A stretch of 64,000 nt of DNA from Stichopus chloronotus (taxonomy: Eukaryota; Echinodermata; Holothuroidea; Aspidochirotida; Stichopodidae): assembly GCA_021234535.1 (NCBI GenBank), contig CM037849.1, forward strand, positions 14,604,571-14,668,570, read 5' to 3'. The position numbers and the translations under genes are program-made. The notes beneath the pieces were generated by a model. That model ran no database searches. It saw nothing but the letters and a program-made list of their open reading frames with translations, and was not told the origin of the DNA. This document shows positions 25,741 to 38,165 of this stretch, piece after piece (position 1 is the stretch's first letter; the number at the start of each line of letters is the position of its first letter).

Positions 25741-27990
25741 CTGAGATTTGTGATGCTAAAAAAATTGACGAACTTTTGTAGACAGTCACTCAGTCAGAAT
25801 ATTGTACTCCAAGGTTTCCATCTTATTTGATTCTAGTTCGTAGGACAAGAAAGGGCAACAAATTGCATTTTCTTTGAATAAGCAGCGAAAACAATTAAAT
25901 CGCTCATGGCCACGCCGCCCACCTCAGAAAAAACACACGGTGATTAATTCATAGGTCGTGTATCGGAAGCTCAGAGCATCCGTCCTAGGCTACGTAACGC
26001 TCGTCGTCGCAACAGGCGTGAATACATTTACCTTAATCAGTTAATGGTGTACCTAGTTACACAGTGCAGGAATAATGCACGTCCGCCTCGTGTGTTAGAT
26101 TGATCAAAACAATGAAAGTTGTTGTTTTGGCAGTGGCCCTGGACCAGTGTCTGCAGTTTTGTGTGTTGCCAATTCTGGTGTAATCTTTGTGCTAACAATT
26201 TCGACTGATTTGTATCTCCTTTTTCGAGAACATACTCTTCCGACAAAAAAAATAGGCAACAAAATTCTATGATCACGTATTACTGACAATAACTCAGTTC
26301 ATAGAATCTTAAGAATTCTACGATAACCAAACATTCTATAATTGTATGAATATTTGAATTGGCAATACACATGATGCACTTATATTTTCACTTTCACAAA
26401 AATTTCTGAAAACCTCGTACTAGTACTACAATTTCCAACCTCTTGTTTGCCGAGTTAGGGTAGTTCCCGTGACATTCCGTCACTTTTCAAGTATATAATT
26501 TGAAATGAATAAATTCCCAAAGAGAAAATCTGATTTTACTGGTGCAAATGAGCATGAAAATATGTTTGAGCATATTTTTTTTTGTAGGGGTGGGGTGAGT
26601 AAGGCGGACATTTGCCCCCCCCCCCCCATTTTGGGAGGAAATTTTTCAGAAAATTAAAATCATTACCTGAAAAATAAGAATTCCCAGAGATATATTCAAC
26701 TCAAATTCAGAACTTGAACAAATATAGCACCATTTTGCATCTAGCCCACCATACGTGAGCTAAAATTCTCCAAAGGGGAGGGGTTAGACCCCTCCCCTGG
26801 ACACAGATCCGCCACCCATGGTGGTACCCCATTAAATTGCTGTACCCCCATGTGCCCCCCCCCCCCAAAAAAAAATAAATAATAAAGTCTGGTGACGCCA
26901 CTGCTTGACTATTGAGGCTCTCAATAGCAGAAGTATGAATAACCTCACAAAAAATATGCAATTGTGTGACTAATCACATGTTCTTTTTAAAATTTTGTTT
27001 TCATAGTATAATTGAGTACAAATATTGGGCGGCTTTTTTTTTTTCTTGCACATATTCCCTGCCTGCCAATAGTATTGCTCCTCTTTAGTCTTCTCATCAC
27101 TTTAGGTACAATGTAAGTGGTGATGGGCGCCACTCGGGCCACATATCAACCCCTAATCTGGGAAGGATGAATCTAAGCGGCGACTGCAATGCGATACGTT
27201 AACACTTTCGAAAAGTAACAGCTGATTCAGTCTAGATCAGTCTTTTATTTATTTTAATATGTGTCGAGGTATGAGCTCACAAAGATTTTAAGACGTTCGC
27301 ACAATGAATAATTTTTCATCAGAGGAAAACACAATACTTTATTTGCAAGACTAAATGCAATTCTCTGTATTTACGCAATCGTCATATCTATTTGCATAGT
27401 CATTACATCACATAACAACGTCGTCACATACACTTTTGACATCATCATGTAATTATGTGTCCTTGTTAACTACATTCACGTCGTCATTAAATAGATTGCG
27501 TTCGTAACCAGTTAAGTTTGTCAAATACACTGTTTTAGCTGTCAGTTGTAGGTACGTTGTCATCGTTGTTTGCCCGTTTTGTGTTCGATATGTTTACACA
27601 TAGACAACGATCGCTAGATTACAATAAATTAACCTGTACGTGGGTGTGTGTATAGCCTATATGTTTATATACAGGACTTACAGATATAACCTGACTTGTT
27701 GATTATAAGAGAATTAAATTGCAATGTTGGTGTTAACGGGAAGCTCATGTACATCTCCAAAAATTGATAGAAAAATGTAAAATTGATTCACTAAATGAGT
27801 CTTGGAAATTTATAAGACTTGGAAAATAAATTTATTTTACATAGTTTTATTTTTACTGTCCTACGTAATACATGAGGAATATTTAATTGGCAAGAGGATG
27901 GAAGATCAATCTCTCCACTTATCTTGACATGGTGGGAAAGAGAGAGCTTCTTTTGGCATTATTCAACCACAGAAATAAATACATAGAAGC
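25741..27990. other. Intergenic, decayed repeat sequence
   Basis: 26575-26905 has poly-C runs and a GC-rich block (gatccgccaccc, tgacgccactgc) in an AT-rich setting. This looks like an inserted dispersed repeat, but no ends were resolved. The overlapping frames at 26037-26289 and the frame at 26707-26961 have no domains and are not credible genes. Confidence 0.35.
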
Positions 27991-28124
27991 TGGTTCCAGT
28001 GTGTCCTTTGCATCGAACTGAACGTTCGGGATTCACTTAAAGTCCATTGCCCACACAGCTGCCTTACATTGATCGGGCATGGGAGCGCCTGACCGACGCC
28101 CTGAAACATTTGCCCAAATCTAGC

Positions 28125-28640
28125 ACATTAGACATAACAAGTAGCCACTTGAAACCAGTGCCAAGTTTAGAGTGCCTGCTACAGTCTACCAAACAGATGA
28201 TACCAAAAAAGTTTCCGCTGTTAAGGGCTTCCCACACACCCCCAAATGGGGCCACAGAGCCCATGTCCCATATATCAAGAGAGGGAGAGTATTCAAAGTG
28301 TCACATAAAATCAAGTGGACATGCGGCCACTTATTCAACCGCATAGGCTTTGGTCACTGCCAGACAAAAAATATACTACCAAAGGCCTCACAGATGTCGT
28401 GAAATGCGCTCAAGTAGCTAGGGCGTCCCTTAAACATCAGAAATACTAGGCCTACTTGAGATCAATATCCAGTTTATTCTGCCACCAACAGAACACAGAT
28501 TGGATAGTTCGAGACAAGCTATCTGCTACTTAGGGGCCTCCAGACACCCCAAAATGGAGACATTGGGCCAAGTCCTATATTAGGCTGGGCTAAATAACCA
28601 AAGTACCACATGAAACCAAGTGGACATGAAGCCCTCAGTT
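28125..28640. repeat. Degenerate two-copy tandem repeat, ~310 bp unit
   Basis: A block reading gggcttcc.acac.cccaaa at ~28224 recurs as ggggcctccagacaccccaaa at ~28533. Each is followed by a segment ending aatcaagtggacatg or aaccaagtggacatg (~28310 and ~28615). Upstream parts also align loosely (aacagat.., ctgctgttaa / ctgctactta). The block is richer in GC than its flanks. The frame at 28047-28346 within it shows no known domain. Confidence 0.55.
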
Positions 28641-29573
28641 GAGTTTTATTGTAATATGAATTATATAATTAGTCATAGGCTGAAAATAAATGCAACAAAG
28701 CATTTACCTTTGCCAGGTTTTGGGTGGTATCTCGTACAAAGTACTGTGATGGATAGATCTTGTACTTAAGAACAATTAATTAATACAAATAGTAATTTAT
28801 ACTGAATAATAATTTCTACAGTATATACGACAGGCTACGTCGACTTGTAGTTCTATAAAGTAACGTTTGTTCGTGTTACACCACATCATTGTGTGATTCC
28901 ACTTAAAATTCCTATTTTCACAAAAAATTGTGGGCACTTGAACGTAACAACTGATGCATTGTTATGAAATTTGTAGGGAATTTCTAGGGATAACCCCAGA
29001 CAGCCGCGACTCCCCGCTGATACAACATTAAAAGCGAATGCTTGTTTTTGGTAGATGTTAAACTTGTCGAAGTCCTTTCAAATCATATTGTAAGTAGTAT
29101 GTGCGAACAAATTGTTGCGGCATCACTCGTTAATCTTAGTTCCGCGAAATGTCACTCGTTGAGACTTTTCATTAGGCTGGAATTTGCTGGACAACGAGCC
29201 AGATCACGTGACCTAACTAATCACGTGCTTGCGGACAGACTGTAATGTGCATAGATATGTACAATGAAGTACGACAGTTACTTTAATTGTGACTTTAATG
29301 ATGAGTAAAGCTTGTAACGAAAGGTGCTTGGCATATATGTTGTCTCACTTTAAAATATGTTTGTAAATTCACTGATTAAATAATTGAAAGCACAGTTTAT
29401 TAAACAATATGTTAAGAAACATAGAGAGAAGTTTTTGTACCAATGAAGTATTCATTATTTATAGACACATCTTTATTTAATCTAAATCCACTACAACATA
29501 CATATCACAAAAGAAACACGTGTACTGTATCAAATTCTAAATTTACAACAATATAACTAATTCTGCACTTACA

Positions 29574-29579
29574 TTTATT
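29574..29579 (-). terminator. Candidate polyadenylation signal of FREP gene 2
   Basis: AATAAA on the minus strand about 127 bases past the stop. A second AATAAA is at 29658-29663. The spacing of the first matches that of FREP gene 1. Confidence 0.4.
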
Positions 29580-29705
29580 TTTATTGTTTCTCTGTGTTGT
29601 AATCCTTTCTGAGTTGAAAAAATTGCTCTGCTACATGAGAAATTAATAATTGTTAAGTTTATTGGATTCTTTTTCTTCCATAAATGTTACAATTATATTT
29701 ATCTT

Positions 29706-32700
29706 TCAATTACCAGAGAGGGATCGAAGTTTCATCTCTACATATTTTATGTTGCGATCACCGCCGGTGAGGTTATTCCAACTAATGGAATTGAAGGAAT
29801 TTCGCTTGTCGAAGTAGAGACCGTTTAAGTGAGAATTGGGATAACAACCACTAAACCACCAGGCTCCACGATGATTCGATGCACAGTTAATAGTACTATG
29901 ACGGTCGTTGTCCTGGTCCCACGTAGAGAAAGACCTATTTTTGTTATACGCCGAGAATAAGCTGTAATCTACGGAATGGGAGTAGAAGAGGAGAATTACG
30001 CCACGTATACATAAATAATTTAAAAACAAACATTAATACGAATCATTTTTCTTTTATCAAGATGAATGAATGGCTATGCGCTTTATAGATCGATTATTAC
30101 AATAACATATGTCTCCCGTAGAATATTAATTGATCTGTTCGTTTTAAACAAAATTAATTTCAAAGTTACCATTCTCTGAATTGTCATTGATGATACCATC
30201 CGCAAAGAATGCTGAGCTTTCTGACTGCTTATATAGGGACTCAATGTTTCAATAGCTAACCCAAGAACTTTGAAAGGTATAGCACAACTTAATAGGCTAG
30301 TAACTGTCTTTACATCTTAAATTTACAATATTGGCTACAAATAACGAGGTCAACTTCAGCAACAAGATCAGTACTCTAAATGAATTATTACTTTATTCTA
30401 AGAATACTGTTCATCCTGTCACTCTGTATACTAACATTGCATTCATCTTCATGCTGATAATAAAGAGGACACGATGCTGTAATTGCAGTGTTGCACTTCC
30501 CATTTCACAGGAAAAAAATATACGACAGTAAAACGTGTTGATATTACAGGAATATAAGGTATTCATGTGACAAATCTTCATAAGATGTTTTCAAGAACGC
30601 TTATTAAAAGATTGTATTTGCAGCTTTTTCGTCGAACATCCTCTCATGTCAAATGAATACACAAAAGGAGTTGTTGCTGCTGCTTGTTTGCCTAATGATC
30701 AATAGGTTATTTGTATTCCTAACGTTTTGTTAGCTGTAAATTTGCAGTCATGAAAACTACATTTTCCAAACATAAAGGTAATGTACTCTTTCAAGTTGTA
30801 ATGATAACTAATATATAGAAGTTCAAGGTGGTAGTATTCATATACTTAAACCTTCTTATATCGTTCATAATTCAGCTGGTATTTGTATTTTCCCCTAGCC
30901 TTGTTATATTTTGTTAGATACGCGTCCCATACTATTCGAAAGATCCTACAGATAATACTCTGCGTTTTATGAGGAATATTTTAAGTTGAGTTGAGACCAG
31001 TGGATATAACCTCACATAGTAATGAGCTTCCACATGTTCTCATTGTGGTAATATTCAGGACTTTTCAAAACCAATCTTATGCTATTACTCCAGTTGATTT
31101 ATGGCGTATTACGTCACACGAGTGACATAGAAGTGAGTACCACTATGTTTCTGTAACTATACTGACCTGCTGTACTTTCAGGGGAATGTGGCCCAAGATC
31201 TGTCATTCTGTATTTACTGATCTCATCAGTGATTCTGAAGAGGTCATACTTGACGAAATGGGCGCTATCATTCCTGCTGACCAAGTCGATACGTAGTTCG
31301 TAGTCACCCTGGTTCGTTATGTAAGATATCTTATCGTTGCCAAGCCAGAACTCACGCTGTAAAAAGCCGAAGCCACTTTTGTAATCATCCCAACGACGGA
31401 AGAAATCGACAGCGCCATCAAGCCTACGTTGAAACACCTGAGTTAGTTTATGAGGGAAACCCGAAGAATATCGTTGTCAAAATTTGTTTATAATTATCAT
31501 CAGTGAAAGTTTATAAATAAAAAAAAAGCGAAAAGCAGAACCCGCAATTTAATTTTATGTTATATACGTATCAGTTGAAGGAGCAGAGGAATGATGGATT
31601 GAAGGTCAAATTAAATGTCATTTCCAATCTTATAAGGTAAACGGAAAGTACATAACAAATATTGAAAGTAATTGTTCATATGCAGTAGGTAGGGTATTAC
31701 ATACATGACTTGGTTTGCTGTTTAATGTGATTTCAGGGTACTTACCCGTCTATTCTCAATAAATAATGAGTTAACATATTTTTAAGAATTAGGGGAACAA
31801 AGAAATTCTCTAATTTATGTAACTTCTTGTAATCTGTCTAAATTAAATTAAATTCTATTTCGTGTACATGTCGTTTATTATTCACGTGATGTATAATGTG
31901 AATTTAACATTAATAAAGATAACTTACAGTCCAACCTCCTCCATCTATTGAATTATTACAATGGACATTGAACGGTTCTGGAGCCCCGTCGGGATGAATC
32001 ATAAAAACACCAGATTCAGTTTGGCCATCACATTGTTCATAGACCTCTTTACAATCTCTCGGAAAATGAGGTTCTTCGTAGTAGAAGTAGGAGGAAGATC
32101 CTATTGGAATTATGAAAACGGTAAATTAGTGAAACTTTTCTCTCAGAATCTTTTCTGGCTGTATTAAAAGTGCAAAGATTGCGATTGTTCAATCAAACAA
32201 CTTCAATTGTGTACAAAAGTAGTTACGAATGCATCGAAGCGTAGTTCGTGCCGACGAGGGTGTAAATGCCTATTTATGTACAACAGATATGTAGTGTACA
32301 TCAACAATTAATAAAAAAATCTTACAATTCCATCTTTCTAGATTATTTTCCTTTCCACTTGGTGTTTGCATAGATATGTTTTCAAGAGAAAACAAGATTT
32401 GTCGACGTTTGCACAAACGAATATGGTAAGTCTTTCAAGCGAATTAACACAAAATATTAATTAGTTGGAAAAGTAAACGAAACTCAAGTCATCAAAATAC
32501 ACAGTCTCTGGAAAAGTATACTTATTCTCTTTCTTCTTTAAACGCTTTTATGTATCATTATTTAAAGGTATTGACAGAGAACGCTTAAGGTCAGTCACCT
32601 GAGGTGTCCCTCCTTTTTCTTGAGTGAATGTTCCTACTACCACCACTGACGCCATTCTGTTAAGATAAGAAACATAACGAATATAATAACTGAAGTCAGA

Positions 32701-34888
32701 GTTACGTCTGGAGTCACAATATAGTAGAAGGTTACAGTAACTGAGTTTTAGAAATGAAGAGTATAAAAACTTATCAAAGTAACTTTGACTTTTGGAAAAC
32801 ACCTGATAAAAGGGGTGTAATGTTGTACAAAATTAGGTCATTTACATTTCGATATCAACATTTTGTTTTCTCAAAGAATGGGAATTAGATTAGAAAAGAC
32901 ATTTGGTACCAAAAATGTACTGAAAATAAAGAGATTGATATTACTTGGAGCATGTATGAACATAAATTTGTCACCTGAAAGTTAATTTATGTATTAGCAT
33001 AAGTAATGAAAAATGTTTTCATAAAACCACCATAAACATTGAGTTGTTGTTATTATTATAAATTGAGAAAAATGACAACCTAACAAAACTTAGTGTGATT
33101 TTTAGCAAAGGTCTGATAATGGCGGTGTTATTTAGGTCACCAGCTGTATACCGATACGCACAACTGTTGCCTTGAAGAACGGGAAATTGATAAGCTAATA
33201 TCATCCGGTACAGAAAATGCATTGCAAAAATAATGCAAATAGTTACACATTGTAACTTTTAAAAGCGTACATTCTGTAAAGTATAATATATTCCGTATCA
33301 CACAGTGTTTCTGAACAAGTTCGGTATATTTTCCATATAGAACATCCTACGATTAAGATCAGAAATCAAGATGATATAACAATTGTTAAATTGTGGTTAG
33401 ACTATTTCAGTAATTTTGCTTTCAAATCTTTTTTTTTTTTTTTTTTTTTGGTCATTTCAGCTAATTGAACGAATCTTCCCCAAGTGTTAGGATATTTACA
33501 GGAAGTTTAACATAATAGTGAAAGAATCTTAACGTTACATGCGTAATGCTCAGATTCCTAAAATTTAAGAATAATAGAAGCGCCCAATAGTTTCTCTTCC
33601 TCTAAAGTAATGATATTTTGCTCAAACACAATTACCGAAATTTCACACAACATACATGCACCTTTCTTTCTGCTCTCAGACATCTCTTTAAAATAGTTAT
33701 GTTCATCATTTAAGTATTCAAAGCATAAATGTTAGAAGTGGGTTTCGTAAGTCCTTCGAAAAAAATGTAAAATCTTTTCTTTTGAGCAAATGTCACTTCT
33801 AAATTCTAGATATTTGTTATACTGCTCTTCATCTTCTTAATTAAAAAACTACGTTAATTTTGTATTTTCTTCTCTAGCTATATATGATGAGCACTATTTT
33901 TGCCAATGTTTTTCATACGTATTGGAATCTGATTATTTATTTATTTATTGTAGCTGTTTCTGTCAGTGCGTTTTGAACATATAAGAAACCAATTGAATTG
34001 AGTTAAGATAATGGATGCATGAAAAAAGACAGGCTTTGCCATTAGCTTCATCAAAACGATATAATTTTGTCGATTCACTAGTCAACTTAGAAGGCTAAGT
34101 TAGAACATGAAACTAGAAAACTTACAGAATAATTATTAATCAGAAATAAAAATTAATCAGAATAAATGTTTAGTTGCGATGTGTTATTCTTAAAGTTCTA
34201 CAGAATGTTGCAATTGATCGAAAGAAAATCAAACAAAACAATTACAACAAAAAACAGACTCTTTCTATTGAAAGCCGTTTCCAACCTTCCAGTATGTAGA
34301 GTGAATTTCCTTGGTGTACATGAGGGATAAGTTTATAATGCATACTGTAAGAGGCAACTTCTTTAGAACTAAAAAACAGTCATATGGATACATGAAATGT
34401 CATTCCTGTTATACCAAAAGTGATAAAAAATGGACTTTTAGTTTTGCATTCAACGTTTTATATGAGACAACTTTAAAGTTCCATTCACTAATGTAAAATT
34501 GTGTGGGTAATTTTTAAGTAGAATTAATAGCAATTTCCTTTACACCGATTTTAGAGGTTTTTTCCATCATTTTTGAAATCTTAGCAAAGACGAAATTTTA
34601 GAAATCACTTTTAGCTGATGGACGTTTAGTGAATTAAATCGTTAAAGAATCTTGAAGCTATTTTAAAAGTCGTGAATAAGAAAGACGTGGCGTCATTGAC
34701 TTCATTGTAAAATTACAACACTAGTATGTATTGATAGCAGATGATCGATTATTATTGCCATAACTAACTGTTAAGTTGAATGATATTAAACATATCTAAA
34801 AACTTACCGTTTGTACAGATGATTCAGTTGAATCGAACTCCTGCCAGAAAACTGCAAAGATGCACAAGAATAGCAAACTAAACTTCAT
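29706..34888 (-). CDS. Fibrinogen-related secreted lectin (FREP gene 2), complete, 5 exons
   Basis: Exons 34888-34808 (81 nt), 32656-32599 (58), 32100-31928 (173), 31437-31167 (271) and 29968-29706 (263) join in phase to 281 residues. The start Met opens a clear signal peptide (MKFSLLFLCIFAVFW, then charged EFDSTES); the donor after codon 27 is gtaagt. Residues 28-47 are a basic linker with RKRR at 40-43, a furin-type site just before the domain. The fibrinogen domain is ~55-278: PRDCKEVYEQC, NNSIDGGGWT (to 104), LQREFWLGNDKISYITNQGDYELR, FSTWDQDND in the calcium-site region, NCASNHRGAWWF, LNGLYF, KYVEMKLR. There is no collagen or long coiled coil, unlike ficolins, so any oligomer must form otherwise. 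The role as a soluble recognition lectin is inferred from the family. The first intron is ~2.15 kb. Gene 1 is the closest paralogue. Confidence 0.92.
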
Positions 34889-37410
34889 GGTTGGGTAAAT
34901 TAACAGCACTTTAGAAAAAGGTGTAAACACAAAGGAGTCTTGTATCAAAATGAAGAGATGACAAAATAAAAAGTAATGATCATACCACATGCTATGAAAG
35001 ATGTTGACATGTAGACTACGGAAACCTTTAATTGTCGAGAAAGTAACAATGGTTACACAATAATTCAATGAGGTAAAAGTGTGATTATTATGATATTCCA
35101 TACATACTGCAATACTACATGCACATTGCATATTTTCTTTTGTAATTTAACAAAAAAAACATATACATAAAATAAACAGTTACGTACTTGATACCGAGCG
35201 TACCCGATTCTAAAAGACAGCGTAAAACAGGACTGTTAACTTAACGTCACTCTTTTGCACTAGTCTGCCGAATCTGTGTCTTGGTGATGATTGCCGGCAG
35301 TGATACTCAAATCCATCAGATTCTGTTAACTTTGTCTAACATGTCCACTAAAGTAACTTTCAATAAAAGTTTGACAAAATTGGAGTGAATTCTCCTCTCC
35401 TGTATGTGCAATTCCCTAATTCTGGTATAAACAAATTTAACCTGCTCTTGTTTAGCTGATAAATTGCCGTTCCAGGAACTGTCCCTGCTGACATTTATTA
35501 AACACTGTAAACTGTATAACTTCAAAGAGACTGATTGTTTGTTAAGATCCGTAGTTGGGCGAAGCAGGCGATTATTAGACATAACGCACGATATCAACCT
35601 TTACAAACAGTCATTTGGGATTGCTGTCATTGTGAATATCATTGTTCTTTTCGTTTCTTTAGCAGTAGACATGTCCATTGATTTCTTGGGACTGCAGCTT
35701 TGTTTGTGTCTACGTCTTGTAGTACATATGAGTGTTGACAATTTCATTTGCTACACTGATACCATTTTGATCTTGGTTCATGCCATGCAAATCAAGTTTA
35801 TCCCCCGTGCCTCCCTTGTGTATAGAATGCATGAAATCTTAAAAGGGTTTATTGCTTATATAACAACGTCAACATATTCTAGCTTATCGCTCCTATTTCC
35901 ACCTCTAAGTTGCAAATTGCTTCAAAATTACAGGAATTCATTATATTAAGAACTACAGTAATCTCTACAATCGCAGTCGCTTGTGATGCTATCAATTATT
36001 AGATAATAAACGAAATAATAAACAAAATGTTTCAGAAATACAAATTTTAAGGTAGTTGTTTCCACGGAGAAAAGAATGTTTAAATTGTCAGCGTCATCGA
36101 CAGATTTTCAAGACAAGAACGATGGCCAAGCTGCCCAACCGTGAAGAACGTACGCAATCTTGGAGCGAACCACGGGAAGTGTTGAGAGGGGCCTCAACCT
36201 CACCTCCAGAAATTGTTGATAATTGAGATGCTAAACGATACAAAATGGTGCAACTAAAAGACGATTTTTTCCTGTGTTAGAGATAGGAGTATCGTATTGT
36301 CATTTTTCTTAGATTGCGAGTGATTGGAGGCTGTCTTTTTTACTCGGGAGGCGACCCCTCCACAGATCACTGAATATTATTCGGCACAGATCAGAACGCA
36401 AACGCTTTTCACGCTGCTTCGCTCGTACAAACAAGGAAGTGCTTTCGGCATGTTTTTCTTTAAAAAAAAAAGAAAAGCTTTTCATGCACAATTTTCTCAC
36501 CGCGAAATGTACCCATCTTCGTCTCTGATATTTGTCGGCGGCCAATTCTATTAATGTAACGGTGCAGTATGGACTACCATTGGCGTCAAGCCTGTCATTG
36601 TATCAGATCCCGATTCCCGATCTGTCGACATACATACATGCCGCCGAGTATGGCAACCTTGTATCCGCAAATGGGGCATGTTGTTGATAATGGCATTGCC
36701 CCTAAGCTTTTGTACGAAAATCAAAACAAATTAGAAGAAACCAAAGTATCCAGGCAAATGTATTGCAGCAATAGCAAGTCCATTGTCATGCTTACTTGCA
36801 TCCTGTATCAGTAATGTTATTAGGATATAAGTGAGTGCAAGATACAAAAGTAACCCACGTTTGTCGCAGATACGGTACGGGCAAAGTTTATATCTTGATG
36901 TTAAGTTTTTCGGAAAATATAATAAAAGCATATTCGCCTCTTGACAGGGGGAAATTTTCTCTTTCGATGATAAAAATAGTGAAATTGGTAATCCTCATAT
37001 TTATTCCACATCTCTTTTGTTACCATGAGTGAGTTAAGTATCTCCATAGACTGGATCTCAGTTTATTCCATATTTTCTTTACAAAATCAAATATGATCAA
37101 TACGTAGTTATCATTAGCGACGTAGACCAGTCAGTCATCGGTTATCGTCAACTGTAAACCTTGGTTTCATATTTCTCCCTGATTGTAGGGCAGCTATATA
37201 TGCATCATTATTGTACTTGTTTATAGCGGACAATCGTTTAAGGCAAAAACTAATATCACTGGTGATACGACGTGTCGTTATAGTAACGCATGAAGTGGAT
37301 CTATACGTGTTTCGAATTACCAGTGTGCATGGGAAGACCTGTTGAGTCATGTGTACTATTAACCACAAAATGTAAAAGCTGGGTTGAAAAAACCATTGTA
37401 GCTCTTATTC
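34889..37410. other. Region upstream of FREP gene 2
   Basis: Holds the presumed promoter of FREP gene 2 (minus) just above 34888; no certain TATA box was picked. The frame at 35431-35949 is described separately. The frames at 36309-36554 overlap on opposite strands around a palindromic A/T-rich stretch and have no domain. Confidence 0.4.
35431..35949 (+). other. Long open frame with two hydrophobic segments, unassigned
   Basis: This is the longest uninterrupted frame in the window (~170 codons), with no ATG near the start. It reads ...RSRRLLDITHDINLYKQSFG, then two hydrophobic stretches (~35605-35690 and ~35690-35750) and a hydrophobic end. The pattern of a DIN.. helix followed by a membrane segment is reminiscent of invertebrate gustatory-receptor-like seven-helix proteins, but the match is weak and no conserved C-terminal motif is seen. 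It could be an exon fragment, a decayed gene or chance. Confidence 0.2.
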
Positions 37411-37586
37411 GTCACTTCGTCATATTGGTCAAAGCCAATAAAAAACGTCTATGAAGATATGGAAACGGCAACCAAAATATAGTTGGGTCATATTGGATTG
37501 ACAGTAATTTAATAGTGAGTGTAATGTATATAAGTGTAATCTTTTGAGTGTAATCTGTAACCTTACGAGTGTAATAATCGTGAGTG

Positions 37587-37588
<2 letters not shown>

Positions 37589-37646
<58 letters not shown>
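37589..37646. repeat. (AT)n microsatellite
   Basis: Twenty-nine uninterrupted AT dinucleotides. It translates as alternating Tyr-Ile in flanking open frames, which artificially lengthens them. Confidence 0.95.
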
Positions 37647-37649
<3 letters not shown>

Positions 37650-37650
<1 letters not shown>

Positions 37651-37900
37651 CAGGATTGTTCTTTCTTATGCTGCTTTTGTGGTTGTTGAATCTTTGTCGA
37701 AAGCCAGTAGAAGTTTCTCCGATATATGTGATTTCCGCACATCGATTACAATGAAATGCATAAACCACATTGCCAGAATCACAGGTGAAATCACCGGGTT
37801 TCAACTTAAGGGCATTAAGTTGAAACCTGGTAATCTGACAAATCCGTCTCACGATTATCATTTTGCAACGAACGCACACAGAAATCAATTATTTACAGGA
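37650..37900 (-). pseudogene. GIY-YIG endonuclease fragment of a Penelope-like retroelement
   Basis: On the minus strand the frame reads FTCDSGNVVYAFHCNRC, then EITYIGETSTGFRQRFNNHKS. This fits the GIY-YIG nuclease fold: VVY and YIG strands, followed by R..R...H. Such a domain closes the reverse transcriptase protein of Penelope-like elements in many animals. No reverse transcriptase motifs were found upstream on the minus strand, and the frame runs straight into the (AT)n tract, so this is a 5'-truncated remnant. A 14-bp inverted repeat with a 5-base loop (~37796-37830) lies inside the coding part. The exact clade cannot be set from this piece. Confidence 0.65.
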
Positions 37901-38165
37901 TTCTGTCAATGAAGGACGTTCACCTGTTATAGCTTTGCCAATATCTGACGAGAAACAGTCTGATTTTTTATCAATTAATTGTATCTTCTTTCACAGCTTA
38001 ACCTTTGACCTTTTTTGAAAATAATGAATATTCATATGTTTGTCAGAAATCGACGACTGAAACGAGATCAAGTAATATGAGCAGATATATATGCCCATCA
38101 AAAGAACACAAGAGGACAGTTTGCATCAAAGGCTATCGAAAGGACGATATTTTCGGCATTGCAAC

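Noticed and set aside
26037..26961. Short minus-strand frames including a Gly-rich one
   Set aside because: No domains; the Gly run is a poly-C tract.
36309..36554. Opposing frames with a basic peptide on the minus strand resembling a first exon
   Set aside because: The apparent start is TTG, both strands are open over the same bases, and the sequence is partly palindromic.
37412..37912. 158- and 122-codon frames with long Tyr-Ile runs
   Set aside because: The Tyr-Ile runs are only the AT microsatellite translated. Only the GIY-YIG part on the minus strand carries information.
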